From Eutreptiella sp. 'Long Island Sound 2002' (lineage: Eukaryota > Euglenozoa > Euglenophyceae > Eutreptiales > Eutreptiaceae), in NCBI GenBank assembly GCA_964036045.1, contig OZ038387.1, positions 61,135,604 through 61,199,603 of the forward strand: DNA of 64,000 bases. Direction: 5' to 3'. The first letter of the stretch is position 1. Each line of letters begins with the position of its first letter. Shown here in pieces: positions 33,353-45,418 of this stretch. The notes below the pieces were generated by a model. It ran no database searches, was not told where the DNA came from, and saw nothing but the letters and a program-made list of their open reading frames with translations. Both the position numbers and the translations under genes were made by a program.

Positions 33353-34335
33353 CAGTGCCGTGCCGTGGGCAGTGCCGTGTGGTGCTCTACGGGGGGGAGG
33401 GGGGGAGGGGGTGGGGGGCCGGCTGTGGCGTCAGCCCCGCACGGCCGGGGGCCTGCGGCCATCCACCGGCATTGGGAGGGGAGGCGGGGGAGCCACACGG
33501 CCCACGCGTCGCGCCACAGCTCCCAGTCTGGGGCGGGGCCCAGGGCCCTGGGCCCCCGGGGGTCCTCGAGCGGTGTCGGGGGCAGCCGCACCAGGTGGAC
33601 CCCCGTAACGGCGGTGACCTCCTGTGTTCGCAGGAAGGTGTGTACTCCGTCCCGCGCCGCGGGCGCCGGGAGGGGGGGGCGGGGTACGGGTGTTGCCCCA
33701 TAGAGGTGGGTGGGGGTGATCCCCAGGATCCGCCCCGGGTCCCCGCGGGTCGCGACGACGAGGAGGAGCAGGGGGGTGCCAGGGCACTCCTGCCAGAGGA
33801 CCTGCCCCCTGTGGTGGGCACCCCTGGTCCTGGAGAGGGGGGGGGACAGGTCTGGGTTAGCCCAGCCGCGGGGCGCGTGCGTCACCGGCGGGAGGGCGGG
33901 GCACCAGTTGGGCTCCCTGGGGAACGCCTTGTAGACAACGGCGTACGGGGGGGTAGGCCTGGTGCCGTCGTACACCGGGTTGGTCGGCCGGGGGCGGGCG
34001 GACGCCTCGTCCGCGCCTTCCACGAACACCGTGACCTCGCCCACCTCCAGGTCCTCGTCCGGCGGGTGTAGAAGGTGGAGCGCCGCATCCAGCTCGGACA
34101 CTCCTCCCGGGTACGTGGCCCGCGCCTGGTTCAGGTACGGGGCCACGTCCCCGGGGTAGCGCGTCCTGAGGGCGTGCAGCAGGGCTGGGGCGCTACTGCG
34201 GAGGGACATGGCAGACCCTGCTCCCGTCAGCCGCAGGGTGTCCCCCATGGACAGGGGCCGGCCCGACCGATTGGACTCGCGCCACTCCATCCAGTGCCCG
34301 TAGAGGGCCGCCTCCGGGCTGATGAGCCCCGGCCG
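33352..34335 (-). pseudogene. LINE L2 ORF B, C-terminal part (split by the 10.8-kb LTR element)
   Basis: Together with 45170-45418 this makes a 410-codon ORF once the nested element and one copy of its 5-bp target duplication are removed; the frame matches exactly across the join (…NAV then RPGL…). The part here holds a possible globular domain (LLLLVVATRGDPGRILGI) and a C-terminal Pro-rich tail, stop TGA at 33352-33354. No known domain is recognised. It follows the RT-bearing ORF in the LINE and overlaps it by about 190 bases in another frame. Confidence 0.6.
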
Positions 34336-34340
34336 GACGG
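34336..34340. repeat. 5-bp target-site duplication GACGG, left
   Basis: GACGG directly precedes the left LTR and is repeated at 45170-45174 directly after the right LTR. Five bases is the usual duplication for gypsy/copia integrases. Confidence 0.88.
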
Positions 34341-35163
34341 ACAAAGAAAAAGCACCCTCACGGCTCCTTGATAAAAGATTCGATTGCCACAAAAATGAAA
34401 GGCTATCTATTTGAGGATGCATTTCCCAAAAGAATTGTTAACAAAATATTTGATAACTCCATATCATAAAGAATGCTTGGATATTAACTAAAAAAGGTGA
34501 AAAGAATTGATGAACATGTTTTCCCAAAGAGTATGTTCCTACATTAAATCAACAACAACAACAACAAAGCGAAGCAAGACAAAGACAACAAGATAAGATG
34601 GCCATGATCACCATAGGACCGCAACGTCCGTCAACTCCTTGTTTTCCAACCATTGGTATGCACACTCTTCGTACAAATCCAACATCGTCTTGCAAGATAC
34701 TCCACGAGTATCGTTCCACTTGTACATCCCAAGATATCCCCATGCACTGATCCATACATGTCACACCATGGCTAAAGAATAAGCACGGCGTATGTATGTC
34801 AAGTCTCAGAGATTCAATAATGGCATGCAATGCATAGTGAACATAACAACTCAATGAGCGATGCAATCGGGAATGGACATCAGTACAGATTGCGGAGCGA
34901 ATTAACAGTGTTTGTTCTCTAACACTATTTTCAAATCCACAGAAAATTCTCGAATCACACATAGTAAATTTCTATGAAGTCTACAGTCGATTTATGATCA
35001 GTTCTTCATGAAGAGAAAATATCATCGTCGACAGGAAATGTCGCCGCGACTCAGGTTGCGGAATTAACACGCACAGCGGCAACACCAGACACTGCAGCGA
35101 TGCAGTGTTATGTACATTCAACAGAACAGAAGGCATCCCTCAGGAAAGGCAATTTTTCTTACT
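34341..35163 (-). mobile_element. LTR of the 10.8-kb element, left (3' LTR on the minus strand)
   Basis: 823 bp, same length as 44347-45169, and identical wherever compared, including the whole 34549-34962 stretch. Ends are ACAAAGAAAAAG on the left and TTTTTCTTACT on the right. Contains a CAA-repeat tract at 34550-34566. A polypurine tract (GGGGGGG on the minus strand, 35164-35170) lies immediately inside it. Confidence 0.92.
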
Positions 35164-35776
35164 CCCCCCCAGACATGACTCACCTGGCATGTCTTCAGGG
35201 GGTGACTTCTGTAATCATCACACCTACCACTTCTCAATCCGAACACCAAGGCTCAGTCCAAACGCAATGCACGTGTACTACCATCCCACATACACATTTG
35301 GGTTGGTACATCAGAAGAAGGTGATTCATTTTGCCACAACACAACAAAACATTCAAATACTTACCAGAAGACTGTGTCTTTTAAACCCTGGATAAGCACA
35401 ACAAAACAGAAGCTAAACCTAACATTTGCAAAATTTGATAAGCCAGAGAAATCTGGTGATCTCTCAGCACAGTGACAGCTAAATGGGCTCAAAAAAAAGA
35501 AATAATCTTATTTCAGGGGTAGCTTCGCCAGGACCACAAAAAAAAACAAAGTGTCATTTATCGCCTCAGGGGTGGTTCACGTTAGGGGACCCCCCCCCCC
35601 ATTCAGGGCAATTTTAATTGTTAAAGAGACAGAACTGAAGTTGTATCCTGCGGAACCTGTGATAACCCTTCCTTCAAAGGTACACTGAGGTCAGCAGGGT
35701 ATGTTCCGTACAAAAACAGAGATTGGGTGTAACAACGGAGAGCTGTGTTTCTGACACTGACACTGACATATTTACA

Positions 35777-35882
35777 CCACTGACTGCCCAGACCACTGAC
35801 TGTCCAGACCACTGACTGTCCAGACCACTGAATGTCCAGACCACTGACTGTCCAGACCACTGAATGTCCAGACCACTGACAG
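35777..35882. repeat. 16-bp minisatellite
   Basis: About six to seven copies of CCACTGACTGTCCAGA, with units alternating between GACTG and GAATG. Lies in the interior of the LARD-like element near its 3' end. Confidence 0.9.
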
Positions 35883-38800
35883 TTTGGTCTAACCAATCCC
35901 AGGTTTCCGCAATAAATTGTCAGAAAAGCGCGACCACGTTTTTCATACTGAAAGTAGTGTCACCGTAATGAAATGAGGATCATGTCCACTGCACGGTGTT
36001 CTGTACAGTGAAAAAGCACAACAGAAGAAGCACAGAATTCAACTGGACTGGCTGCAGGCAAATCAAACTGTCAATCATCAAAACAAGTTAACCAGGAGAA
36101 ATGTGCTGCCCACCCCACCACCGTATGGATACAAGCACAGGCTTATTCCCCCTTGTGGAGCTCTTCACATTGCGGGTAAAGGAATATTTTTCTCCTAGTG
36201 GATATCAGTGGGCTTGCTTCATTCGCTTACATTATCCTAATTCCTCCTTGCTTTTCTTCACGCTGTGGGGGAATCCACTGTGGATTCCTAAGGGAGAATG
36301 TTCCCTCAGTGCGTCTCAGGTACACCTGAAAAAAGGTAACTTCTGAGATCAATATTACGGGCATACACGGCCCGCATATCCTTCAGGTGGAGTGTGATAT
36401 TGGGGGTACTGTGTGAGGCAAACTTGCGGCTGAGGCTCAGGCGTTCACAACCTTTTGACAGTTTGATCGACGCAAGAACACATGTCTCGTCCCGGAAACC
36501 CTGCGGGCCATTTCGAACAGTCCCAGGGACTCCCCGGTCTGGTGCCAGGGCAAAACTGTTACCGGCAGAAAGGGTTTGATACCTGAACCAGCCTCCAGAG
36601 GTTACTCCCTGCAAGGGGTGCTTCTGTGTCACACAGCATTTATCTCCCACATCACTCCATACCACATCCTGCCATAGATTCCGGGTACCACCCCAGAGGT
36701 GTAAGCTTGAACTTGGGGTGTGCTCGGTGTACCCTTGCCTGCAGGATGAAGGTATGAGTCTACAAGCCAACAGTGTCTGAGGTATCTTACAGTGTTGAAG
36801 GCCTGTGACTAGGTAACTGTTTAACCCGAACAGATAAGGGGTATCATTGTTTATCCTGAACAGCGAGCCCGGCTTCGCCTTCGGTGAGGGTACTTATAGG
36901 CAAACTGAAGGAATACAGATGACGTAGGGGAACTCAGTGGTGCACGCCATGGCTGTAACATGGAACCCTATAATACATTGGCAGAGCGAGTCACGCACCA
37001 TCTCAGTCATTGATGGCTTTCATGACATTGTCATGCACGAATAACCGCGGTAGAGAGCAACTACTGTACACCGTACTCTTTACAACGCACCGGCTCACGG
37101 CCTTCGGGTGCGCTTTCAATGGTCCTCCAGGGACCACGAGCGTGAGATGATTGGTTGCGAGTAGACTTTCAAATCAAATCTGCGTCAGTCCGTGTGACAT
37201 CTTTCACTTTCAGGATCACCCGCAAACTTTTCCACACCACACACAGCAAAGGTACATCGCACACGAAAACGGGCTGCGCATCCTACCATTGGACATGACT
37301 CCTCTGGGTGGTGCATAGTATGTCTGGTCAGAATCAACTCTCATTTATGATTTAAGCTGCATGCCATGCAGAATTGCATCGTAGGAAACGTCTGCACTCG
37401 CCTGTATAAAATCGAAGCCTGAGTACTCTTCTGGCTTTTCTGCCTAGCACTGGTTGTAGCCTGGAGAGCTGGTTGAAAACCGCACGCACAACGAAGAATA
37501 CCCCACCAGGCGTTCCTGCAAAATAAAGCAATACGCCCCAGGCGACCTCCACCAGTTATAAAATAGGGGGGTATCATACCATTACCTGCAGGTGAGAATA
37601 GACAAACCCCAATCCACCTTCAGGTGTGCTGGTAAACTTACATCCACTCAAGAGCCAGCGAACAAAGGAGACTGAAACTGACAAAGGGATAGCACAGCTC
37701 GAGAGGAGCATCGTAATCATGCGGCCCTTCACCTACAGTAGGTTTGTCGTACTGATCGACTGCACTCTTTCCGTCCCATGTAGCAGCATTGCTTTACCAC
37801 TGGGTGTATTCTCAGCGCATCCCAGGTACAGGTTTCCATAGCAGTGAATTGCACGCTGGTTTTTCTGGATAGCGCCCCAGCTAGCGCCAGAGTAGTAACA
37901 CGGGGTCAAGTCAGGACACACTAGATTTGTTGGATAGCGCTCCAGCTAGCGCTTGAGAAGAGACAAGGGGTCCGATCAGTAGTACCTACAACCGGGAGAG
38001 TGCTTGTCGTTGCTCCTACCCTCAGCAGCAAGGGCCGGACGGTCACGGCCCTGGGTGTCATTTTCGGCCAAACAAAGGAAGAAAGGAGGTGGGGAGCAAA
38101 ATGTCAGGCTAAACTCAGTATCTAAACAGGACATTAACTGCAGGTTCCTTCTTGGCTATCTCCACAGAAGCGGAACAGTTTGACGCTGGCCTGCACATGG
38201 TGTAAACACATGTTGCTGTTCACTGGCCTCAGGCGTGTCATGCATGCTGGACACCCTTGTGTACACAGGAAGCGGGGACCATCATACCTTACAGCAACAG
38301 GTGCCAACTGAAGGTCGTGTATGACTGTCCAGATCCAAGTGAAGAGCTGTCCAGTTCTACCATGATCCCAAAAATGACTGTGGTGGCCGGTCTGACACGT
38401 GGTGCGGATTAGCTGAGTCAAATACCAGATTGCGAAACGGCCATGCCCGTAGGCTTCCCAGTGTCGCAACACCGCAGGGTCAAAGACAGACAGCGGAAAG
38501 CACAGCATGAGGGGCCCAGAACGGAGTAGAGACTGTGTCTTCATGTGGACGCCCCCCCCTTGTTGTGAGAGGGGGGTCACCCAGGGTAGTCTCGGCTTGC
38601 GTACTTTGCATCGTTCCCCAAGCCGCGTGCTTTCTCCTGAGTTACCTGCCTTTCTAAAATCTCAGCAAAAAAAAGGTGGGAACCCTGTATTGTATCCTGG
38701 TACTTCACGCTGCATCAAACCTTAGACTGTGATAACAACAAATGTTGGGGGTAACAGCGTCCCCGTGTGCTCTAGACACATGAAGCGTAAGGAATATTCG

Positions 38801-38990
38801 CAAGTGCACACATCTGAAAAAGGGTCCAGACAAGAATACCTCGTATGCCCTTTGTACACCAGACCTGAGATCATCAACCGCCAACGGCTGTCCAGTTAAA
38901 CACCTGAACCTGGCCTTGGCAGACCTCGGCAGCAGCAAACATAGGGGACTGGCACCCTGTTTTATAGGGGAAGTAAGCATTCAAACTTCG

Positions 38991-39007
38991 CACACACACA
39001 CACACAC
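38991..39007. repeat. CA dinucleotide microsatellite
   Basis: About eight CA units in the interior of the LARD-like element. Confidence 0.9.
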
Positions 39008-40146
39008 TGGGTGAAGGGGATCAGAGGACGCGCACATCCTCCCACTAAGTAGGCTGTCTTTTGTTGGTGCCGTGTCAGTGCCCATACCCGTCCTGCCCCA
39101 TCACCAGCCACGAAGGCCTGAGAGACAATCTCAGTATTCCTGTGGGACACTGGGTGACACTGACACATACACACACCTACACATAAACAGTAGGCTTCAA
39201 TGAACGAAAGTTCAGACTGGTTCAGGTCAGTGGAGACTACACGAAAAATTGTTGTAGCACCAACAGGTTTTTTTGCAAGGAAACCAACAAGCAAACAAGC
39301 AAACTCCTGAGCAAGCAAGGGATTGCATCCTGGGGAGGAAGAATCCGCACCCAATTTGGCTGGCATTGTCGACGAAGTCCAGTTCCAGCTCCCAGAACAA
39401 TTATGAGCGTCTGTACGATCTCCAGAACCTCATAGTCCCGTTGCAGGCACTGGCTTGGTCTCTGTTGGTGGCGTACTGACCATGGAGTCGCTGTTGAAGG
39501 CGCTCTCTCCAAAGGCACGCACAGTAGACTAGTTTCCCGCTCCGAGTTCATGTCGACGCACTGGTTCGCTGGGCAGTGTCAAGGAGGAGGTCCCAGCTTC
39601 GCGGTGAAGTTCAACCTCAGGTTCCTAGGCGCCGAAACGCCAGTCCAACGGGTCCAGCTGCATTTCCATTAAGGTGACATAGACACCCAGAAGATAGCCT
39701 GCATGCGGCACACCTGCTGGAATACTTGTCGCGCCCGGACAACATTAGGTCGAAGCCAGGTGAATGTTGAGCAGACAACCATGTCTGCCTCCCAAGGGTA
39801 CTGAAGATTCAGTCCCGTGTCCAACGCTCTGCAAGGGCGTAGCACAGTCAATCATTATTCTCGTCTCTGGACTTAATCATATGACATCCTTGTCTTGGTC
39901 AAATACAGCCCGCAAAGCCTCCAATCGTCAGATTTCAAATAAAGGCTTCAGTCTTTTCCTTAGGCATGGCATTGACATTCCACACTACATAGCAAGCAGC
40001 CAGGTTGTCCATTGCATGGGATGCATCATGATAAACCTTGGGGAAGGCCGGAGACACAACAGTACAGCTTGAAACCATTTGAACATAAACTAGGCTCTCA
40101 TGTAGAAAACCCCTGAACTTGTGTAACTTTTCGGGGTCCACTGATC

Positions 40147-40791
40147 TCAGAAACCATCCTTCAAAGCCTCCTCCTGCGTATCACTCCGGGTGAGGTTTAC
40201 GACCATCTCTGGTGTTTTGTCATGGAATTCAGTATGGCTCACTGGCCGTGTCTTGGAGTCCACCTTAAAAAGAAGCGCCATGAAGGAGAGCCTAAGGCTG
40301 CCATAACGCACAAATATACCAATAGCCTCACAACTGCAGCGCTCCTTCTCAAGCATCTCTTCTCCTTCAAAGTGCACCAGAAGAATAGTGCTGCAGACAT
40401 AACTCCTGCTAACGACGTTGCGCTGACCAGTGAAATGATGACCTCTCAAATTGCTTCCCCTCCTTAGGGTCGATTCGTACTGACCCGTCACGGTGATCTC
40501 CCGAGCAGTGTACCGCGTGGGGCAGGGGCCAGGGCACTTGCTGCCGGCCTTCCTCCGCCCTAGGGCTTCACTGTCCGTGTCACTGTGATCTCCACAGCAC
40601 TGTACCGCATGGGGCAGGGGCCAGGGCATTTGCTGCCGGCCCTCCTCCGCCCTAGGGCTTCCCTGTCTGAAGTCACTGACGGGGTGTGCATTCAGTGGAT
40701 ACGGACCCTTTGGGCCGCTCGGAGCGTTTCCTCCACAGGGACGTAAGGAATCGGGTTTTCGGATGCTGGTCCAGTTGTCACACACACGCAT
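40147..40791 (-). CDS. Hypothetical 214-codon ORF inside the LARD-like element
   Basis: The longest ORF in the element's interior. Its middle third is made from the two 92-bp tandem units at 40487-40670, so the peptide repeats a CPGPCPTRY-like segment. The C-terminal 90 residues are not repetitive and look protein-like, with Glu/Lys-rich and hydrophobic stretches, but have no recognised motif. It may be a chance frame or an exon of a captured gene. Confidence 0.2.
   Translation of the reverse strand: MRVCDNWTSIRKPDSLRPCGGNAPSGPKGPYPLNAHPVSDFRQGSPRAEEGRQQMPWPLPHAVQCCGDHSDTDSEALGRRKAGSKCPGPCPTRYTAREITVTGQYESTLRRGSNLRGHHFTGQRNVVSRSYVCSTILLVHFEGEEMLEKERCSCEAIGIFVRYGSLRLSFMALLFKVDSKTRPVSHTEFHDKTPEMVVNLTRSDTQEEALKDGF
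40487..40670. repeat. 92-bp tandem duplication
   Basis: Two units, starting GTCACGGTGATCTC at 40487 and GTCACTGTGATCTC at 40579, with several substitutions between them. Confidence 0.85.
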
Positions 40792-43700
40792 TATCCAGCC
40801 CGTGGTGTGGCGTCAGCATTTCCAACAATTGCTCAGACATGCTCCCCACTGTGGTTCAGTCAGGGGATAAGCCATTGACTGTACACTGGTACTGTGGTAC
40901 AGGGTTCTGAAACTGGCCCACTGAATAGTTGCTCAGTTCCAGGACGTCTGCAAATGATAGCCGGACACAGGCAAATCTCCTTCAAAATCATCCTGACGGA
41001 TATACAGCCGAGGAAAGCGTGGGACCTCACATTTGCAGCAGCTTGCTCAAGGGATAGTACATCACTGGAAGCGCAAACGTGAGTACGAGCACACCCAGTC
41101 CTGTCCCCTCACAGGAGTCTGTTCCAGACAGTAAACAGGTAGTAGGCGCAATAGTCGAGCTGGAATTTCAGTCGAGGAGGCAAGTCCAAAACCAGCCAAG
41201 TCGCTGACCCGACAGGTGGGAAGGTGGTCATTATAATACGCCATGAGCTTGCCAAACGTAATAGAACATGTACTCTGAGTTCTCCGGGAGTACGGAAGTC
41301 TTGGCGATCCAATGGTAACCGAGCCAGATATGATACCGGTGTATTGAGTCAGCAAAAGGGAACAAGGCCATAAGTACCATCCTCAAAGGTCTCCACGTAG
41401 CAGGAGAATATATTGAGAAGCGTTGGACAACCACAGCACTCAAACGCAGTTGCAGTGTATCACCTGGCCACAGCCACGGGTCTCACCATTCATGCATACT
41501 CGCAAGCGTCCAAGTAGGTAGTGTCGGGCTGGCGCCTGGTCAGACATCCACGCACCAATGGGTCGGATGTACAGATTAATCACACCGAATTAAAACAGAC
41601 CACGTGGGTACCGGTATTTGCCTTCTGCAAGTTGAACTGGTCCACTTGTAACTTTGAAATTTTGAATACACCAGGCCTGATAGTCTGAATGACACCACCA
41701 CACAAAATTCTCCCATCCTCCAGCCAAGTCGTGGGCTTAACTGGCTACTGGCAATCAAACCAGAGAAGGGGCTCTGCAGACGCCAGCGGCACAAATTCTG
41801 CAAGAACTCCGAGGTGGTCTCGCTGATGGTGGCGAAGTGCAGCATGTAGTCGTGACCAAAAGAAAGATAAACAGTCACAGTTGACCTCATACGTGTACCC
41901 AGTTCCATCTCAGGACTTTGTGAAAATCAATGAACGTGGTCTCATACCCAACTGGATACCACCGTGTCCAACGCATAATGCAAGCGTTATTGATCACTCA
42001 CTGTACAAGTACTCCATTTTGGACGGCTCGGTTAGAGAGGATTCTTGACAAACATTGCTGAAATCTCAGACCCAGAAGTTGCTAAGAGGTTTTTGTTTTG
42101 ACACCACGGAGCGAAAATCTCCAGACAGGCCCAATGGCACAATTGCGGCAGGTCGCAGTTGGAGTGTCAGCATGAAATATGACCTCGCACAGATACCTCG
42201 TGAAAGCCTTCCTTTGAGTCTCCTTCATGATACGGGACACCTCAGAATCGAAGTTGGTCCACAGCGCCAATGAATGCGGCGCCATCGACATAGCAAATGT
42301 AGCCAACCCTTCTCCATTGCGACCTCTTGTGGCATTGAGGTAGGGACAGAAATTCCTGTCAACGGAAAGAGCATGCAGTCAGTTTGCAGAGCTCACTGGA
42401 CCACTGATCACTCGAGAGGAACGGAAGTTTGCTATTCATGGATCCTTTCCAGCAGTACCCATCCTGCGTAGCACTCCGCCCGAAGGCATAAATTGTACCG
42501 CCTGTAAGTGACGAACGCCCGCGCACAGATGAACGAAAGCTTAGGCAAATGGAGTCGGCAGGGCAACAGAAAATAGCCACATCTCGAAACCACCATTGCA
42601 TGGTGTAGAAGGTGATCGCTCGGGCTCTGCCCCTGGGTCCAAATAGTCATTAGTCTGCTCTGCACTGCGCAGTGGGAACAGTGAGTTAAAAGACGCTGCC
42701 AGGTAATACCCAGGGACCAGTACAGCATCCAAAAGGTGCTAGGCACTGCCCGCCATACCGAGTGCCGCTTTGGCATTGGAGGCACATGTAGGGTCTGTCG
42801 GTCACTCCTAGAATGAATACCATCTCAATGCACCACACCAGAAGCGCCGTCATTCCTGCCAGCGTTGTAATCAATGGTATGCGGTACGTGGACAACGGGA
42901 CAGCGTTTCAATTCAACGTGACAAATGCAACGCACTCCGTCCGTACGACACCGATGGTAGGCAAGGCAAAAATCTCTAGGGTAACCACGGTCCTTGCTTC
43001 GTGATTGCAACCGGATCCATCACTTCGAGTGTGGATATATTGGGAAAGAGGATTGTCACGGCCCCAAGCCCATGCAAAGGCGATGCTCGTGCCAAGAGAT
43101 GAAACCAAGCGACGGCACACGAATCCTTGCCTACACAACCACCCTGTCATAAGTAGGTACGGTAATGCCATGCCTCGAAGGTAGGGACGAGCACAAATAA
43201 CGACATAACAAATCCACAATCTTGATTCGTCAATTTCGTCAATTGCAAAATAATTCGTCGTATGAATGTAACGAACTCCCTTTCCCCGAAATATGCAGTA
43301 CTTCGAAGTCCGCGCTTCACACGCGCTTCGGGATATCCCAACAAAATGAAAGCAAGAAGCCGTCACGTGCTTCAAACGATGATCGTCCATACAAAGCAAC
43401 AAAGGGCCGTCATAGGTAGTGTCCACGTTCGCGAGTGCCACCATCGGTTACCAGTGTTCCTACTCTCATCGGTGGTTGGGACCAATTCAAACACTTTGAC
43501 CAACGAATCAACACCGTTTTGGCTGACACCCCACCGCCGACCGACGAGCACCTCTTGTTGCAAAGTCTTAGAACTCATCGGGGATCCAAGATTCGTGATA
43601 AATACCACTCATTTTATCATCCTTCGTACATGTCTTCGAAATTCACAATCTCCATTTTCGCAATGATGCTCGAGCACAAACTTGTTATTGGTATCATCGT

Positions 43701-44336
43701 GCATGTGACCACCGAAGTCAATTCCCATGTAGTGTCGAACAACCATGGTCCTCCACGGAGCCCCGCAAATAATTCTTCTCCCAATTTGATGAAGCCAAAT
43801 CCCTTGAGAGAAACGAGGAAAGAGGACATGGTATCGAGCACCAAATGAACAACTCGGAAATCAAAAGTGCAGCGACCCCAAGGCTTCCTTAATGTTATGC
43901 GTTCCCGAAAACGCTCAAAGGACCAATGATAGGTGTGTCTACGCATTTGTCCGTGGCGCCGCCTCATCATTGTCGTATCGGTCTTGAAGGACTTTAGATA
44001 GTTTGATCCCATATTGAGTTGAGGAGAAAAGGGGGCACCCATTGGATTCAGTGCATGGGGACTTTGTACCGTAATCCTTGTTCGTAAATCAAATCTTCGT
44101 AGAATATCCCAACGGAGATGGCAATCAACCACAAGATATCGAAACAATTCAAGGAACAAGGTAATCAACAAGGGAAAATTTATATCGTAGGAACATCTTT
44201 GGGTGCCCAAAAAAGGCATGTTTTTGGTCCTTGGCGCTACCCCTTGATGGAGCCTCTACACGATCATGAGGTGAGGAAAACTCACAAAATTCGAAACCAT
44301 ATGAGGTGATGGGTGTGGGTCTCCACTCACCTAAGC

Positions 44337-44347
44337 CTCTGCTACCA
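44337..44347 (-). promoter_or_regulatory. Primer-binding site of the LARD-like element
   Basis: TGGTAGCAGAG on the minus strand directly inside the 5' LTR, complementary to the 3' end of initiator tRNA-Met. The same 11 bases are used by the gypsy family in this window. Confidence 0.85.
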
Positions 44348-45169
44348 CAAAGAAAAAGCACCCTCACGGCTCCTTGATAAAAGATTCGATTGCCACAAAA
44401 ATGAAAGGCTATCTATTTGAGGATGCATTTCCCAAAAGAATTGTTAACAAAATATTTGATAACTCCATATCATAAAGAATGCTTGGATATTAACTAAAAA
44501 AGGTGAAAAGAATTGATGAACATGTTTTCCCAAAGAGTATGTTCCTACATTAAATCAACAACAACAACAACAAAGCGAAGCAAGACAAAGACAACAAGAT
44601 AAGATGGCCATGATCACCATAGGACCGCAACGTCCGTCAACTCCTTGTTTTCCAACCATTGGTATGCACACTCTTCGTACAAATCCAACATCGTCTTGCA
44701 AGATACTCCACGAGTATCGTTCCACTTGTACATCCCAAGATATCCCCATGCACTGATCCATACATGTCACACCATGGCTAAAGAATAAGCACGGCGTATG
44801 TATGTCAAGTCTCAGAGATTCAATAATGGCATGCAATGCATAGTGAACATAACAACTCAATGAGCGATGCAATCGGGAATGGACATCAGTACAGATTGCG
44901 GAGCGAATTAACAGTGTTTGTTCTCTAACACTATTTTCAAATCCACAGAAAATTCTCGAATCACACATAGTAAATTTCTATGAAGTCTACAGTCGATTTA
45001 TGATCAGTTCTTCATGAAGAGAAAATATCATCGTCGACAGGAAATGTCGCCGCGACTCAGGTTGCGGAATTAACACGCACAGCGGCAACACCAGACACTG
45101 CAGCGATGCAGTGTTATGTACATTCAACAGAACAGAAGGCATCCCTCAGGAAAGGCAATTTTTCTTACT
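44347..45169 (-). mobile_element. LTR of the 10.8-kb element, right (5' LTR on the minus strand)
   Basis: 823 bp, partner of 34341-35163 at a constant offset of 10,006. Followed by the second GACGG at 45170-45174. Identical LTRs in the compared stretches point to a recent insertion. Confidence 0.92.
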
Positions 45170-45418
45170 GACGGCGTTCACGATCCGGTGCATTGCCGGG
45201 AGCAGCGTAGGGGCCCCCGCTCTGTTCAGGGCGCGGACGGCCGGGAGGGCGGTCTCGTTGAGGAAAGCCCTCGCACTGCCCTCCAGGTCACACCGTGCGG
45301 CAGCGTGCGCTTCGTGTGCCTCCGCCACCGCGTCCGCCACCAGGCCCCGGACGGCCGCCTCCTGCGCTCTGCGGCGGGCCCTGGTGTGCCCCGGCCCATC
45401 CCCCCGTCGGCGTGGCAT
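45170..45418 (-). pseudogene. LINE L2 ORF B, N-terminal part
   Basis: Eighty-three codons from ATG at 45416-45418 (MPRRRGDGPG), with an upstream in-frame stop at about 45458, to the insertion point of the LARD-like element. An Ala-rich helix (AAVRGLVADAVAEAHEAHAAA) is followed by a Leu/Pro segment. It continues at 34335 without a frame change. It overlaps the end of the preceding LINE ORF in a different frame. Confidence 0.6.

Larger units (their letters stand above)
35164..44346. other. Interior of the LARD-like element, no retroviral coding
   Basis: Less GC-rich than the flanking LINE. No ORF longer than about 214 codons. Several moderately protein-like minus-strand stretches occur (36306-36770, 38134-38580, 40147-40791, 41576-41908, 42082-42306, 42908-43444, 43617-44219) and might be exons of a captured gene, but none matches a family I recognise. 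Repeats inside: 16-bp units at 35777-35882, CA repeats at 38991-39007, two 92-bp units at 40487-40670. Confidence 0.6.
34341..45169 (-). mobile_element. Non-autonomous LTR retrotransposon (LARD-like), 10,829 bp
   Basis: Two 823-bp LTRs, a 5-bp target duplication, a primer-binding site for initiator tRNA-Met (44337-44347) and a polypurine tract (35164-35170) show a complete LTR retrotransposon transcribed on the minus strand. The 9.2-kb interior has no gag, protease, RT or integrase, so it must use another element's proteins. Its LTR end AGTAAGAAAAA and its primer site match those of the neighbouring gypsy family, which is the obvious helper. It interrupts L2 ORF B and is the youngest event here. 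Confidence 0.9.

Noticed and set aside
31203-33703. Plus-strand ORFs of 500-800 codons over the Ala-rich region
   Set aside because: They are antisense to L2 ORF C, which has the RS motif, His tract and LINE context; the plus frames are composition shadows.
34336-45174. A DNA transposon flanked by terminal repeats
   Set aside because: The long repeats are direct, not inverted, and primer site, polypurine tract and 5-bp duplication mark an LTR retrotransposon.
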